NCBI GenBank assembly: GCA_904063045.1
Contig: CAJFCJ010000006.1
Location: 5,100,408 to 5,164,407 of the forward strand
DNA: 64,000 bases
Reading direction: 5' to 3'
DNA from: Dimorphilus gyrociliatus
Lineage: Eukaryota > Annelida > Polychaeta > Dinophilidae
Part shown: one piece after another, positions 11,301 through 23,194 of the stretch
How positions within the stretch are numbered: the stretch's first letter is position 1
How the letters are laid out: every line of letters starts with the position of its first letter
The notes under the pieces: generated by a model
What the model saw: only the letters and a program-made list of their open reading frames with translations
Database searches by the model: none
Told to the model about the DNA's origin: nothing
Position numbers and translations under genes: made by a program

Positions 11301-13957
11301 CCGTGTGACGTTTGACAAACGAAATAAGAAAAATATTCATATAAACAGCTAATAGGATAAAAAAGTCGATCGTAATGTTTCGTATTGCTAAGTGAAACAA
11401 AAAAGCAATCGACATTAGATTGAAAAGGAAATTTGAATTCAATTTGATCTTCATTCGGAGAACAATATGTTAATGAAACTCTGTCTGGTAGTAAATTATT
11501 AAGTTCGTACGCCGATCCTCCAGAAGTAATTTTTATAGAGGAATTTCTTATGTTCTTTTTTTCCTTTATCACTATAGGAAAGAGCAAGTATTACTTTTTG
11601 ATGATATTTTCAAAATTAAAGTGCCAACTGCTTGGAAATATGTATCTTAAGACACGTGAACGGAAATTAGTTAGTTTGAAGTATAAGAGATTTAAATATC
11701 CATCGATCGTGGAAAGCAAAAGAGTTTTGTCATTGGCAGAAGTTAAATCGGCTATGAGCATTCTATTTTGAATACACTTTTCATTTATTTCATTCACTGA
11801 TACAGGTACATTTTCATGAAAGAAATAGAAGCAAGAATCGTCATAGAGGATTCCATTTTCTTCAGGGCACACTAAATATAAAAAAGACACATATGAATTT
11901 TAACATTCAAAGGAAGAAACGACCCAAACTCTTTCTAGGTTTATTTGAACATTTAACTTTAAGGGAAAAGCGTAGATAGGAAGCTTCAACATTTCTGTTA
12001 AATATCCGTTAAATGTTATATAAGATAAAGAGAATGCAAATATTTTTATTGACCTTCTAGCTCTGTAGCTACCAAATATTTCTTTTTTCACTATAATCTT
12101 TTCATAGAACAATTAATAATGAAAAGAGTATAGAAATAGATTGTTTTAAGGAGATATACTATACCCTGTTACGATTTAACGATGTCTTACAATCATTTAA
12201 ACTTGAAGAAGAGCTATTGCATGACAAATCAAATAAAGGAAGACTCAAGATTCCATCTTCGTTTTTTAGAAAAGTAATATCTCTTTCTCCAGATTTAAAA
12301 CCGAAGTGTTGACATATTAAGATTACTTCCCTTTGATAAACTCCTGTTGGAGATACAAGATACCATGAATTTTGATAGAAGACTTGAACAATTCCAATTT
12401 TTTCTTTAGAATGTAATCCATTATTTAATGTGTGAGTTACTTCTTGCGATGGATATAAACGATATTCGAAATCTGATTATATATAGCAGAAGACTTTATA
12501 ATATAGTAAAAGAAAATGTAATTAGCTATTTATAACCCTTGCTATTATTTGATGGTTTGCAAAAAGGTGCGTAGACAAGGTAGTTTGTTTCCAGAGAAAC
12601 AATTCTACAACCATTCATGTAAGAGTTATCCCAAAGGCAATCCGTTAAAATAGGTCTCTTTCTATGCGAATATTCATTTTTCCTTAGACGTCGACATTTC
12701 TACAAAACATTACAGACTATGAAATGATAGAATATGAAATATTTCCATAAAAGAAACCAGTCTAAACCTGTTTCTTCGACCAAATATCAATTACTATTAC
12801 AGGTAAACGATTATCAAAATCCATATTGTAGTATCTACATATAGAAGCCGCAGACAGCTGAGAGTTTTCAACGGTATTAAACGCATATAACAAAGCTCCA
12901 TATGTATTTGATTTGAGTATTAGAGAGCGATTACCAAATAATTTGCTAGCTTGCGAATGACTCTTTCCTATAAAGTTTACGGGCATTGGGAGAACTTTAA
13001 CATCTTGTTAATAAAGATAATTCTTCTTTTTAGTATCATTTTAAAAAGTGATTGTTTTAAAAGAACCTTGTATATCGGAATAAGAACAGTTAAAATTACT
13101 AGAAATTTCACTGTTATTAATTTCTATTGCGTTGAAAACCTCCAAATTTGTATCATTTAAAACTACCAACTTCCTACTCATCTTTTGATCTTTTTTATTT
13201 GTCTTATAAAATTTTACAAGTTGGCATATTTTCAATTTTAGGGATAAGTTGATATAGATAAAATGAGAATGTCTTCTATATCTAAGCATAGGTAAAAATT
13301 CCTTATTTCCATTATCAATTGATTTTGCAAAGAAATCTATTAAAGAGGATAAAAAACATAATAAGAGTTAATAAGTTTATTAAATTCAACATACAAGGCT
13401 TATTTGTTTTAAAACATTTCAATAAAACAGCATAAGCGTCTGTAATACATCTTGACGGAACATTTTCGCTATATAGAAATATATATATATGTATATACTA
13501 TATATTGTAAGTTAATTTAGTTAAAAAAAAACAGTATTTTTACAGATTCTTTCTTCTATTTATTTGAATCAAAGCTTCGTCTGTATTGAAGTAATTTGAA
13601 AAAACTCTGGATTATTAATATTTACAAAGTATATTAAAACAAATAGACATAATGAATACCTTCTTTAGCTTTATATGTATCTGTAAAATAATGTAAATTA
13701 TCAAAATCCATTGATTTACATAGTTGATATCCAACTTTATTATCAAAATCAATTGTATAATGAATTGAATAGGTTTTATTATATTTTCTTAAAGATAATC
13801 TTAATTTTCCATAAATCGATGTATTATCTTCTTCAATAGATTCCATAAAATAATGTAATTCTTTTATATTTGAAAAATGAATTGATCTTAATATTTTATC
13901 ATCAATTTTATATGTTAAAATCATAAAAAAGCAATTTAAAACTATCAGATAAAACAT
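8383..13957 (-). CDS. Large chimeric receptor: SRCR, C-type lectin, LDLa and LRR ectodomain with rhodopsin-type 7TM (GRL101-like)
   Basis: This reads as one minus-strand gene with compatible splice phases. Exon 1 (13957-13660) gives a signal peptide (MFYLIVLNCFFMIL) and an SRCR-like start (VGYQLCKSMDFDN). Exons 13336-13067, 12967-12768 and 12699-12537 form a second SRCR-like module (ASICRYYNMDF, then LTDCLW). Exon 12472-12165 is a clearer SRCR (IGIVQVFYQNSWYLVS, ILICQHFGFKSGE). From 11871 a C-type lectin-like domain follows (VCPEENGILYDDSCFYFF, ending SCLYEYFSYFVCQ). Exons 11247-10974, 10918-10802 and 10731-10330 carry LDLa repeats (CDGVHDCFDGEDEQNC and others). Exon 10270-8982 has a last LDLa, about six leucine-rich repeats and TM1-TM5, with ERY in place of DRY. 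Exons 8919-8649 (FCWFP, TM6) and 8570-8383 (NPLIYNF, TM7, stop) complete it. The family prototype is the mollusc receptor GRL101. The exons joining SRCR to the lectin domain and those inside it (12164-11590) are unresolved, and two donors are weak (GTTTTA, GTTATT). Two fused neighbours are the main alternative. Confidence 0.7.
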
Positions 13958-15085
13958 ATTGGAAACAAAAAAGAGATGACTCTATCTTTTCACGACTTCA
14001 TATTTTCCCATTTCTGTTTGCTAAAGTAATTTTTTATTAGCTATAAAAAAACAAATATCCATTTCTTTAATTCATTTTATAAAGACTATTTTAATTTGCT
14101 ATTGTAGAAGTTATTCATTATTTTTACACCTTAAAGTATTATTCAGCCGTATTTGGATTCATATAACTCAATTCATTCATTCATCAGTTATTTGTTTTTT
14201 TTTTCTCATACTAAAGCCTTTTATATAAAAAGAAAAAAAAACAAACAAACATTGTATCCCTTAACGCGATAATAAAATTCTCTTACGATCATAATGAAAA
14301 TTTGATGCTATTTAATAATTATTTAATAAAATATATTATAACATAAAAGCTTTTTAACAAATCAATCAATTCCTTTTTTTTAAGTAATTGAAAATAGGCT
14401 TAGATTAATTTGTATGTAATATCAAGCAGATAATGCGAAAAAGGTTTAATGATTTCAATATCGAATTTACAGTATTTTCAGAAAACCTTCAACTCAATTT
14501 ATCCATATCAATTCATGATTAATGCATTCAGTTCAGCCAACATTATATTTAGGAGGGAGGTGGATATTGAAAATGAATGGATAGCGAAAATCTTCATCAT
14601 TAAAGATGAAATTCTTTTATTTAATGAATCTATTCAGTAAGTGCATATAGTTTTTTATGCTACTTATACAGTATATATACAGTATATATAATTTCAAATT
14701 TTCTTGACTTGTATTTTAAAATAGAATAAGCTAGATGCTACAACCAGCATATTGTTTGTCATCACTTTTCAATAAACCTTCTTTCCAAAGGAAAATATTA
14801 AATTATTATTAGTTTGGCATAAAATATGTAAGCAAGTTAAACTTTTCACTAGTAGATTATATAATTTTTTTAATTGGCCATTAGTTTTAGCTTATTAAAA
14901 CTGTGTTTGTGTCTTTTAGTACTCTTTAACGAAGGAAACGTTTAAAGTGGTGAAAACTTTTAATTAAATAGTAGTACAAATCGTCTCGTTAGCTATAATT
15001 ATAATATAAATATAATGGTGTTTTCTGATTTTAGTCATTATCAACTTTAGAGAAGTATAAATTTCAATCAGTTGTAAATTCAAAA
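13958..15085. other. Intergenic DNA between divergent receptor genes
   Basis: It holds the probable promoters of the minus-strand receptor (start 13957) and the plus-strand GPCR (start 15086). The open frame at 14449-14640 shows no recognisable feature. A TACAGTATA tandem motif lies near 14668-14690. Confidence 0.4.
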
Positions 15086-16120
15086 ATGAATTTAACAAAT
15101 GGCACTGGTGTTGGAGGTTTTCCTGGCTATCCCTTTAAGGAGCCAACTTTGTTGGATAAGATAACGCCAAAGTTATATCCCTACATATCATTTCCAATGA
15201 TAATTGTATTTGGTATACCTTTCAACTTGATATCTATAATAACAATTTTCAAAAGTCATTTGATACATACTACGCTATTTCGTTATTTAGCATTTGTATC
15301 TGTGGGAGATTTGATGGTTAATATTTCAGGAGTAATGAAAGGTATACGAGTATTTATGATTGAAGACTTAACGGAAAGTGAATACTTATGGTTTAATTGT
15401 AGAATGAATTATTATGTTTCGTTGGCTGGCAATCAGATATCATCTCTTTGTTTAATGGCCGTTACATTTGACAGATATATATGCGTTAGTAGACCAACAA
15501 AAGCTAAAATATGGTCAACGACAGGTAGATGCAACAAAGTTGTTCTATGCATTTTTATATATGCTCTTACTGTCTACATATCGCCAGTTATAATTTATAA
15601 TAGATCAATGAGAATATCAAAAAGCCATTTGGTTTGCTTATCAACTAACAAAGTAGCATATGACATTTTTAACAAATATATTTCCAATACATTCATTATT
15701 TTATATTCATTGGTTCCTTCAGCTTTCCTCTCTGTTATAAATTTTCTTACAATTTATAGTCTAAAGGCGCATATTAAAGAATCGTCAAAGATTAACAGTA
15801 AAGATGGAAAATTGAAAGATTCAACCAAAAGAATGACGATTCTTACGCTGCTTGTATCGATAACATTCATAGTTACAACTACGCCATGGAGTGCTATTTT
15901 TTTAAAAATCGTTAGTATGGATGCAAGTCGTGGAGTTCCCCAGCCAATTCTGTTCTTATTAGAACTTACAGGAACATTAAGTACTTTAAATAATATTGTT
16001 AATTTTATATTTTACTGCCTTTCCGGAAAAGCCTTCAAAACTGAATTTTTAAAGTTATTCGGCTGTCTTAAGAAGAGTAATAATAATACCTCAAGAAGTA
16101 TTTCTGAAAGTAGAAATTAA
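15086..16120 (+). CDS. Rhodopsin-family (peptide-type) G-protein-coupled receptor, single exon
   Basis: A 344-residue intronless frame with seven hydrophobic segments. The short N-terminus carries two N-glycosylation sequons (NLT, NGT). TM2 has the DLMVN core. TM3 ends in FDRYICVSRP, an intact DRY box. TM6 begins after a basic loop (KDSTKRMTILTLL) and contains TTTPWSAIF. TM7 has NFIFY where NPxxY is usual. Cysteine 104 (WFNCRM) and cysteine 183 (HLVCLS) are placed for the conserved extracellular disulfide. The pattern fits the lophotrochozoan peptide-receptor expansion related to FMRFamide-type receptors; the ligand cannot be told from the sequence. The start at 15086 sits just upstream of the glycosylation sites, and the C-terminal tail is short and serine-rich. 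Confidence 0.85.
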   Translation: MNLTNGTGVGGFPGYPFKEPTLLDKITPKLYPYISFPMIIVFGIPFNLISIITIFKSHLIHTTLFRYLAFVSVGDLMVNISGVMKGIRVFMIEDLTESEYLWFNCRMNYYVSLAGNQISSLCLMAVTFDRYICVSRPTKAKIWSTTGRCNKVVLCIFIYALTVYISPVIIYNRSMRISKSHLVCLSTNKVAYDIFNKYISNTFIILYSLVPSAFLSVINFLTIYSLKAHIKESSKINSKDGKLKDSTKRMTILTLLVSITFIVTTTPWSAIFLKIVSMDASRGVPQPILFLLELTGTLSTLNNIVNFIFYCLSGKAFKTEFLKLFGCLKKSNNNTSRSISESRN

Positions 16121-17547
16121 ATAATTATTATTAGATTTGCAAAAAAAACACACACACACTCACATACTTCTTCATATCTTAATCAAAATGATTCACTATT
16201 GAAGAGAAATAAGAAACTTTTCAAGATGAATGGAGAAATGGAATGTAAAAAGTGAAATAATTCATCCTTTAAGTATTCATTTCCATGTTCTTGATTATCT
16301 ATGCAATATCATTTAGAAATACGTTTTGAGTGTTAATCTTTATGAACAGGAAATAATTTCTCTAACACCATTCAAATGAAGATAACATTGTTTATCGAAG
16401 CCTTTTTTAATATATAAAAGCTTTTAAAACACCTTCGTATTGATATTAATTAATTTTTTCATGACTTTTCATGATTAATTGTCGGAGAGTTTAAAGATAT
16501 TCATCTTCTCCTCTTCTTTTGATTGATTATCAATTGTAAAACCTCAATATTAATAATGAATATATGTACTTGAAAATATTAAGAATTTTGCAGTTACGTT
16601 CATTAATTTTGATTTTGGTGCTTTTGAATTGACTATTGCCTAAGCAACAAGGAAATAAAGAATTCTGAATGAATCATTTCTAAATGAGACACTTAATTGA
16701 TTAGAAATGTAGATGGCACTATGAAATAATAATTGGAGCTTTCTCGAAAACAGTACTCTACTATACATTCATTTCTGCCTACGAGAATAATTTATATAAA
16801 ATCTATAAAAGAGTCCTTAAAGTATAAATTCTACGAAAAGCAAAATTATTAAATTTTACCTTTCCTTCTTTAGTTTCATCTTCCAAATTATGTTATTAAC
16901 AGTTCAAGAGGTTTCTCTTATTATTGGGAGTGTAAAAATTATAAGCCCTATACACTAACTGGGATATGTAATTGCCTGATGTTTTTCTAACATCAACCTC
17001 CCGTCTAAATCAAATATTTTCGCTTAAATAACAGGAATACCTGATCTGAATAAGCTTTAAGAGAAAGTGTTGTCGCTTTGTTTCCTGTATCAAAAAAATA
17101 CTTTTCAGGTGTTCACTGAAAAGTCTGTTCAGTAATTAATCAATGTATATATTCGATAATCTATAAAGGTTTTCGAATATGAGATATACAGTATGAGCAA
17201 CAGAATCAACCCTGCTTCATATTACTTTAAGGTTACGTTATACTTTCCTGCTAAAAGAAGGATATCTATAATTTGGACTTGTTTTTATTAAGTAGAGCAA
17301 GAGAATGAAACAAAAGCTCATTTTTCCTACAGAAAGAGATAGATATAGCGATCATTTAATTAAGTCTATTTAAAGAAAATTATCTTTTCACAGCTTTTTA
17401 TCTTTTCCCACTTTTAGTAATGCTTTCAAGTTGTTTTAAAAATCAAAATACATTCAAATTGAATAAATACTTTTGTATATTAAGAGATTATTAGCCGTAT
17501 TTATTTATTCGAGATATTTAATTTTAGTCATTTGTTGATAAACTAGA
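16121..17547. other. Intergenic DNA between convergent genes
   Basis: No exon chain was recognised. It contains a short CA run after the GPCR stop (near 16149) and the 3' regions of both flanking genes. Confidence 0.4.
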
Positions 17548-19155
17548 TTATAATGCACCTTCCTCATCAAAGATGAGATTATCTTCTTCTAGTAATGCAT
17601 TAAATCTATTAAATGAAAAATTATTCAGTTGGTGTTTCATTATTAGTGGTTTCTTTGGGGGTTTTACTTCTTCTCTAGACCCTTCTATTATTTCACTTGT
17701 TGGAACTAGAGCATTTAATCTTGATCCACCTTGACCTTCAATAACAGCTCCAACAGATCTGTTATATCTTAACTTTTCAAACTTTCTATGAGATTGAATC
17801 TCCCAATCCAACTTTGGACTGATACCAGTCATATTTTCTACAGAATTTTTTAATTTAATCAAAGCTAACTCTATTTCTAAATAGTTATTTTTTGATTTTG
17901 TGCTAGAACTATCACCAAGAGTATCGGTAACGTTATACTCCGAATCGATTGGATCTCGTATATCTATGTTCATTATTCGTTTATGAATTTTTCTGAATGT
18001 AGCATGCAGTTTCTCGTGAACAGTATAAATGGGACGAGCATCCTCCGGTTGACATCTATCGTCGTGAAGACTGAACCAGAAGAGCGAATTGGCGGTCGTA
18101 TACATTTCCTTAGCAGTTTGAACATCTTCCTTATTCTTTAATCTCCTCCATGGGAGTGCACCAGCACTCATTTCAATAAGCATATAAAACCAACTGATTA
18201 AATCATCTTGATAGGAGAGGAACTCTTCTTTATGCGCTCTTAAGGACGCGTATCTGACAGTACCCCTAAATCCAGCTCCCTTTTTTTTATCTGGATTTAC
18301 GTAATCGGCATGAGGTGGATAAGAAGATATAATTTTACTATCACGAATAGATGTTGAAAGCTTTCCAAAAGTGTAGGCCAAACCGAAATCAACTAAGAAA
18401 ATATCTCTAGAATTATCAGCGCTAACAGCAAAATTCGACGGTTTAATATCTCTATGTACGAAGCCAATAGCGTGCAAATTTTTAATAGCCTGAAAAGTCT
18501 CTAAAGCCAAGTGACTTATTGTATATAAACCAAATTTTTGGTCTTGTTCACTCCTTCTCAAGTCAGATAAATTTCTTCCTAATAGAGTCATTATAATATA
18601 ATAATAAGCAACAAATTTATTATGTTCAATTGGAATTCCGCCATTTTTCCAATCATTAAATGAATTACTTTTTAATTCTTTACTAAAATCTTCCAAGTAA
18701 CAGAAATGTTTAAAATCAACTTTTAATGCCAATTCTATATCGCCGTTATTATATTCTCTCTGTTTTCTAGCTATTCTATGCATTATATCATATTCTCGTT
18801 TTAGATGTGGTTTCTGTTTCTCGTTCCTCTTAATACCTTCAACTTTCATTGCGTATGTATTTAATCCTTTTCTAACTTCGTAAACTTGACCAAAACCTCC
18901 CCCACCCAACTTTCTAATAACTTCCCAACCATTATCAACAACGTCGTTCTCTTCAAGAATATCTTCTTCGTCGTCTTCGCCGACTAATCTTCTTTGATAT
19001 TTCTTTTTTTTATTATTAATACTACGATTTTGAATATCGACGATAATTTCCTATTAAATTTGATAAAATACAAGTAAACAGCTAGGAATTAAATTTTCAT
19101 CTAATTGATCTACTAGTCAGTTTACCTTAGCCTGATCTTTAATAGGATTGGTCAT
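17548..19155 (-). CDS. TTBK: Tau-tubulin kinase homologue (CK1-superfamily Ser/Thr kinase)
   Basis: Two exons, 19155-19126 (MTNPIKDQAK) and 19050-17548, join in phase 0 to give 510 residues. The second exon starts with an acidic linker (GEDDEEDILEEND), then the kinase core GWEVIRKLGGGGFGQVYEV (glycine loop), AMKVE (ATP-binding lysine), HRDIKPSNFAV (catalytic loop), DFGLAYTFG (metal-binding loop) and GTVRYASLRAH. The SNFAV after HRDIKP and the RYAS motif mark the CK1/TTBK/VRK branch, and the N-terminal layout matches TTBK1/2. All catalytic residues are present, so an active kinase is expected. Family members phosphorylate tau and tubulin, and TTBK2 licenses ciliogenesis at the basal body. The roughly 170-residue C-terminal tail is unlike the vertebrate tail, and I see no clear SxIP end-binding motif. 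Human TTBKs are much longer. Confidence 0.9.
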
Positions 19156-20628
19156 CTCTTGTCTAAAGCTTAATTTATTATATAGTTTTATTTTAAAATG
19201 CTCTTGAACTATTGTAATATTTTTAAATTTAAATAATCATTAATTAACTTATGAATATTCAAAACTATTCATATGATATTTCAAACAAACAAAATAAAAT
19301 ATGTTTGGTAAGAGGAAAACTATAGTCTATTGGCAGAAAATGAGAGAAGAAAATCAAATGTTATGAATATATTCTGTATATGAAAATACTGATAATTAAC
19401 TTTTTTCTATAAAGACCTCCTCTTCTTTCTATTAGAAAAAACTCGTCCAATTGATCAAATTTATTGACGGTTCAGTGATGAATATTACATATAATTATTA
19501 TCGTTTTAATCTTTTAAAACACTTGATATCAATACCAATACGTTACATTTAAGGTTACGATTCAAAACAGAAGTAAAAAAAACTAAAGTCTAAAATAAAA
19601 CAAAAACTCAATCAGATTATTAAACCTCTTTTTTTGCTATTCTCTCCTTCTTCCTTCAACATTTCCCTACTCTTTTCTTATATATTGACAGTCGCTAATT
19701 ATGTTTTCTTACCTATATAGTTAGCTATATAAATTTTTAATCGTTTTTAATTAAAACTTGCATTATTGTTTCAACGATAGTATGTGTATTTTTCTTTCTA
19801 GAGAAGATAAACTGTTGGCTTTTCTTAGAAGATATATTAAAAGTTGATTTTAGACAGATACATAAGAATATTAGCATTACAAGTCAATATATTATAGAAT
19901 AAAAGCCTTTCAGTACATTTTTTCTTTATTTTTATTATTAAATGCTATATTAATTATTTAAAATATTCATGAAAGAAAAAGTAAATATAATGTTTTTAAC
20001 CAATAAAAAGTATTGAAATGATAAATTATGTTAATTATTAAAATGTGTACAGAGTGCAGTTGGTAAAAATATTGAAATATAACGAAACACAGAATCGATA
20101 ATTATATTAACCGTTTTTCAGCTAAAGAAGGTAAACAGAAACGTTTTATTCAGTATATAACAAATAGTGACGAAAACAATTTTATTGATCATAGCTTATA
20201 CTATGAGAAAAAATTGATGATCTTTGAAATAAGCTGTGTTAATACTCTTTAAAAGTTACTGTTTTTAAATTATTTTCAAATAAATGGTCAATGGATGGAA
20301 ATAGTTGAAGCGAGGTTATTACAAAAGTTCTATTTTTAGTAGAATAGGTTTCCTAAAAATCTCTGAGTGTCATTGGGACAACTACCATACTGCACCAGAA
20401 ATTGATTTCTGTCTTCTAACATACAGAAATGAACGATTCTGTTGCGATGAACAACATTTCCGCTGTTGCTTAGCAATGTTACAAACTTTATCTGATATAT
20501 ATATATATATATAAAGGGGAGGGAGTCTGCACATTCGACGCTTATTATTCAGTTGTTGGTTGACAGCGACCTATTACAAAGATTATTAACTTCTAAAGGA
20601 AAAAAGATATTGGCATTTACTTTGAACC
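19156..20628. other. Intergenic DNA, divergent promoters
   Basis: It separates the minus-strand kinase from the first EB-module gene. The open frame 20305-20514 (+) is not supported. A TATA box lies at its right end. Confidence 0.4.
20510..20515 (+). promoter_or_regulatory. TATA box of the first EB-module gene
   Basis: TATAAA at the end of a TA run, followed by a purine-rich AGGGGAGGGAG, lies 114 bases before the ATG at 20629. That leaves room for a 5' untranslated region of about 80 bases. Confidence 0.55.
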
Positions 20629-21670
20629 ATGACAAAGAAAATAATAGATATATTTTATTCTATTTCTTTTATCATCTGCATTGTTTATGCCTATGAGAAA
20701 CATGCTGGTGATTCTTGCACGAGTAATTCTAATTGCCCACCGAATTCATATTGCCATAAGACAAATTCAGATAATGTTCAATGCGAAATAGGTTTTTGTC
20801 TTTGCAATAAAGGATACCGGGAAAAAAATGATTTATGTGTAACAGGTAAAGATACTTTTGTTTTTGTTAATAGAAATGTTCTTATTTTTTTCAATTTACA
20901 GCAAAAAAACTAGGTGAAAGTTGCAACTCCTACAGTGAATGTGACTCTGACATAGGGAATTTCCAATGCTTAGACAGGGTTTGTAAATGTAGATCGCGGT
21001 ATATCCAGCAAGGTTCTAAATGCGTTGTAGAAAATCCGAAAAAATATGGGCAGAGTTGCTCAACAGCAACAGATATTTGTGTGGGCGATAATGAGAATTG
21101 CATTAGTTCAGAGTGCAAATGTATAAGTGGATATTCAAGATTAAATGGAATTTGCAGGCGCAGTATGTATTCCTTTTAAAAAGTATCTAATATCATCGTC
21201 AATGATAAATTGTAAATATTTTAGAAAAGTATCAAGAGAGCTGTGATCCTCAGAGTTCATGTTATTATAATCTTAACTGTATTAATGGAAAATGCCAATG
21301 TCAATCTGGATACCTTTGGAAGAAAACAAAAAATGATGACGGTGAAGACAGAGAGGGCTGCCTTAAAGAGAACAGTAAATATAAAATAATTGATTATATA
21401 TATATATCTAATAAATTACTCTCTTATATCACAGCGGAGATTGTACAATATGCCGCTGAAGTAAATGAAGCTTGCGGCAAAAAGACATTTCAGAGAAATT
21501 CTATTGATGTTATATTTTTATCATACTGTCCAGGAGATTTGAAGTGCACATCCTGCAGAACGCCTAATGGCAATAGAAATTACATTTGCAAAGGATCTGA
21601 TGCCAATAATATTTCATTGAATATATTCCTAGTATCGATCTCTTTCCTGCTGATTAAATGTTTCAATTAA
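20629..21670 (+). CDS. Cysteine-rich EB-module protein with signal peptide and probable GPI anchor (copy 1)
   Basis: Four exons (20629-20845, 20902-21162, 21225-21374, 21435-21670), all introns phase 1, encode 287 residues in an unbroken frame. A signal peptide (IIDIFYSISFIICIVYA) leads into cysteine-rich modules of the EB/EGF-like type: GDSCTSNSNCPPNSYC and FCLCNKGYREK; GESCNSYSECD and CKCRSRYI; GQSCSTATDIC and CKCISGYS; ESCDPQSSC and CQCQSGYL. The C-terminus is a hydrophobic segment (LNIFLVSISFLLIKCF) without a cytoplasmic tail, as in GPI-anchored proteins. EB modules occur in invertebrate secreted or surface proteins of mostly unknown role. It is a tandem relative of the gene at 23195-24308: same order, same phases, same ending. 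A candidate polyadenylation signal is at 21886. Confidence 0.8.
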
Positions 21671-21885
21671 AAGTATATAATCTATTTAAAGACACCGTTT
21701 GCTACGAAATATTTATTATAACATTATCATTTTACTTATTAGCTATAAGAGTTTAAAAAGTGTTTTTGTTATCTATTTTCAATATTATACTCGAAAAAAA
21801 ATAATTAATCCTTTTCTTCTGTAAAAACCAAAACCTGGATCATCCAGTTTGCGAAAATTATATGTTATGGTTTAAAATAAAGTTA

Positions 21886-21891
21886 TAATGC
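21886..21891 (+). promoter_or_regulatory. Candidate polyadenylation signal of EB copy 1
   Basis: AATAAA lies 216 bases past the stop at 21670 on the same strand. Only position supports it. Confidence 0.4.
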
Positions 21892-23138
21892 TGGTTGATT
21901 TTCTTTTGTAAACGAATAAATTCAAATCTGTAAAATATCCATTAAACGTAAATTGTCTAGATAGCAACAATCGTTTTTCAATAATATTTATAGATGTATA
22001 GATTACATACAGTATTTCATATAATGAGGTTCTGTAAAATAGCAATTGTAATGAAAAACAATCGAAATTATTATCATTAATGTAACTCTTCCTTAAGAAT
22101 TAAATATAGCACATATGACTCATATTCATCGGTAATGAAATTTTTCTGGAAACTAACGAGAATTATCATATTAATGTATTATAATCATTAGTCTTTTGTA
22201 ACATTAGTAGACTAAAAATTTTATAGAAGGTCACTTCAGTAATATTATATTTTAATTATTTTTTACAAAGCAGAAGTAGATACCCCAAATCCATTGTTCC
22301 CAGCCCCATTTCAACAATACCGATCCTATATAAGCTAAAAAAAAAAGATGAAGAAGAAAAGAGCAATAAATATGATTCAGTATTCATTTTTGTTGACTAA
22401 GAAGAAAAAATATAGAGAGGAATTTCTTTGTTTATTTAGCTTATTCAATAGAATTTTTAATACTCTCCTACTATTTTTGTATTGGAAATTTCAATAAATA
22501 TAAAATATTAGAATAAATTATTATTACTCTTTTAAGAGTTTTTGAATAATTCAGCAAAATATTGTGAATAATCAAAATATAACGCTTTATGTAATAATTT
22601 CTTGATAATTATTAAATATTCAATATTTTATTAAGTTTCTTGTAATAGTTAATTATAAATCAAAGAATCTTTAATCTTTTCTTTGATTTATCAACAATCA
22701 AAACTAACTCTAATTTTTCCTATTCAATTAAATAGAAAAGAAAAAAGAAAGAGAGTAAATTAAAAATATTACCCCACCTTTTACATTGAAGAATGTCCCT
22801 CCTAAGGTGTTTACTAGATAAATGAAATTAAAATAGTTTATATCCTAAGGCCTATAAAATTGCTGATTAGTGAATAACTATTAAGTTAGATAAGCGTTGG
22901 GTAAAAGTTTGACAAACAAATATAGTGATTTAAGTATAATATAAAAGGACAATATGAAAATCTGTAGAAATTTAGAGACGTCACGATTTGAAAAAACATA
23001 TCTTAACAAGTTTAAAATGAGACAATACGGTAAATAAGGAAATTAAAGTTGAAAAATAAATATACTACGTGCAATTGTCTTGGCAAACAGAGGAATATTT
23101 TTCACTTGTTAAATATTTAAAATTTACTTGATGGAAGC
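21892..23138. other. Spacer between tandem EB-module genes
   Basis: About 1.2 kb of very AT-rich DNA with no exon recognised. The two flanking paralogues suggest a duplication, but no long repeat is visible by eye. Confidence 0.35.
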
Positions 23139-23146
23139 TATAAAAG
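23139..23146 (+). promoter_or_regulatory. TATA box of the second EB-module gene
   Basis: TATAAAAG lies 49 bases before the ATG at 23195, an expected spacing for a core promoter with a very short 5' untranslated region. Confidence 0.6.
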
Positions 23147-23194
23147 ACTGCCGAATTTTTTTAATAATCGCACAAAGATTTCTGTTGTTGAATC

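Noticed and set aside
14449-14640. Plus-strand frame upstream of the one-exon GPCR
   Set aside because: No homology or signal; it is separated from the GPCR start by stops and has no convincing splice connection.
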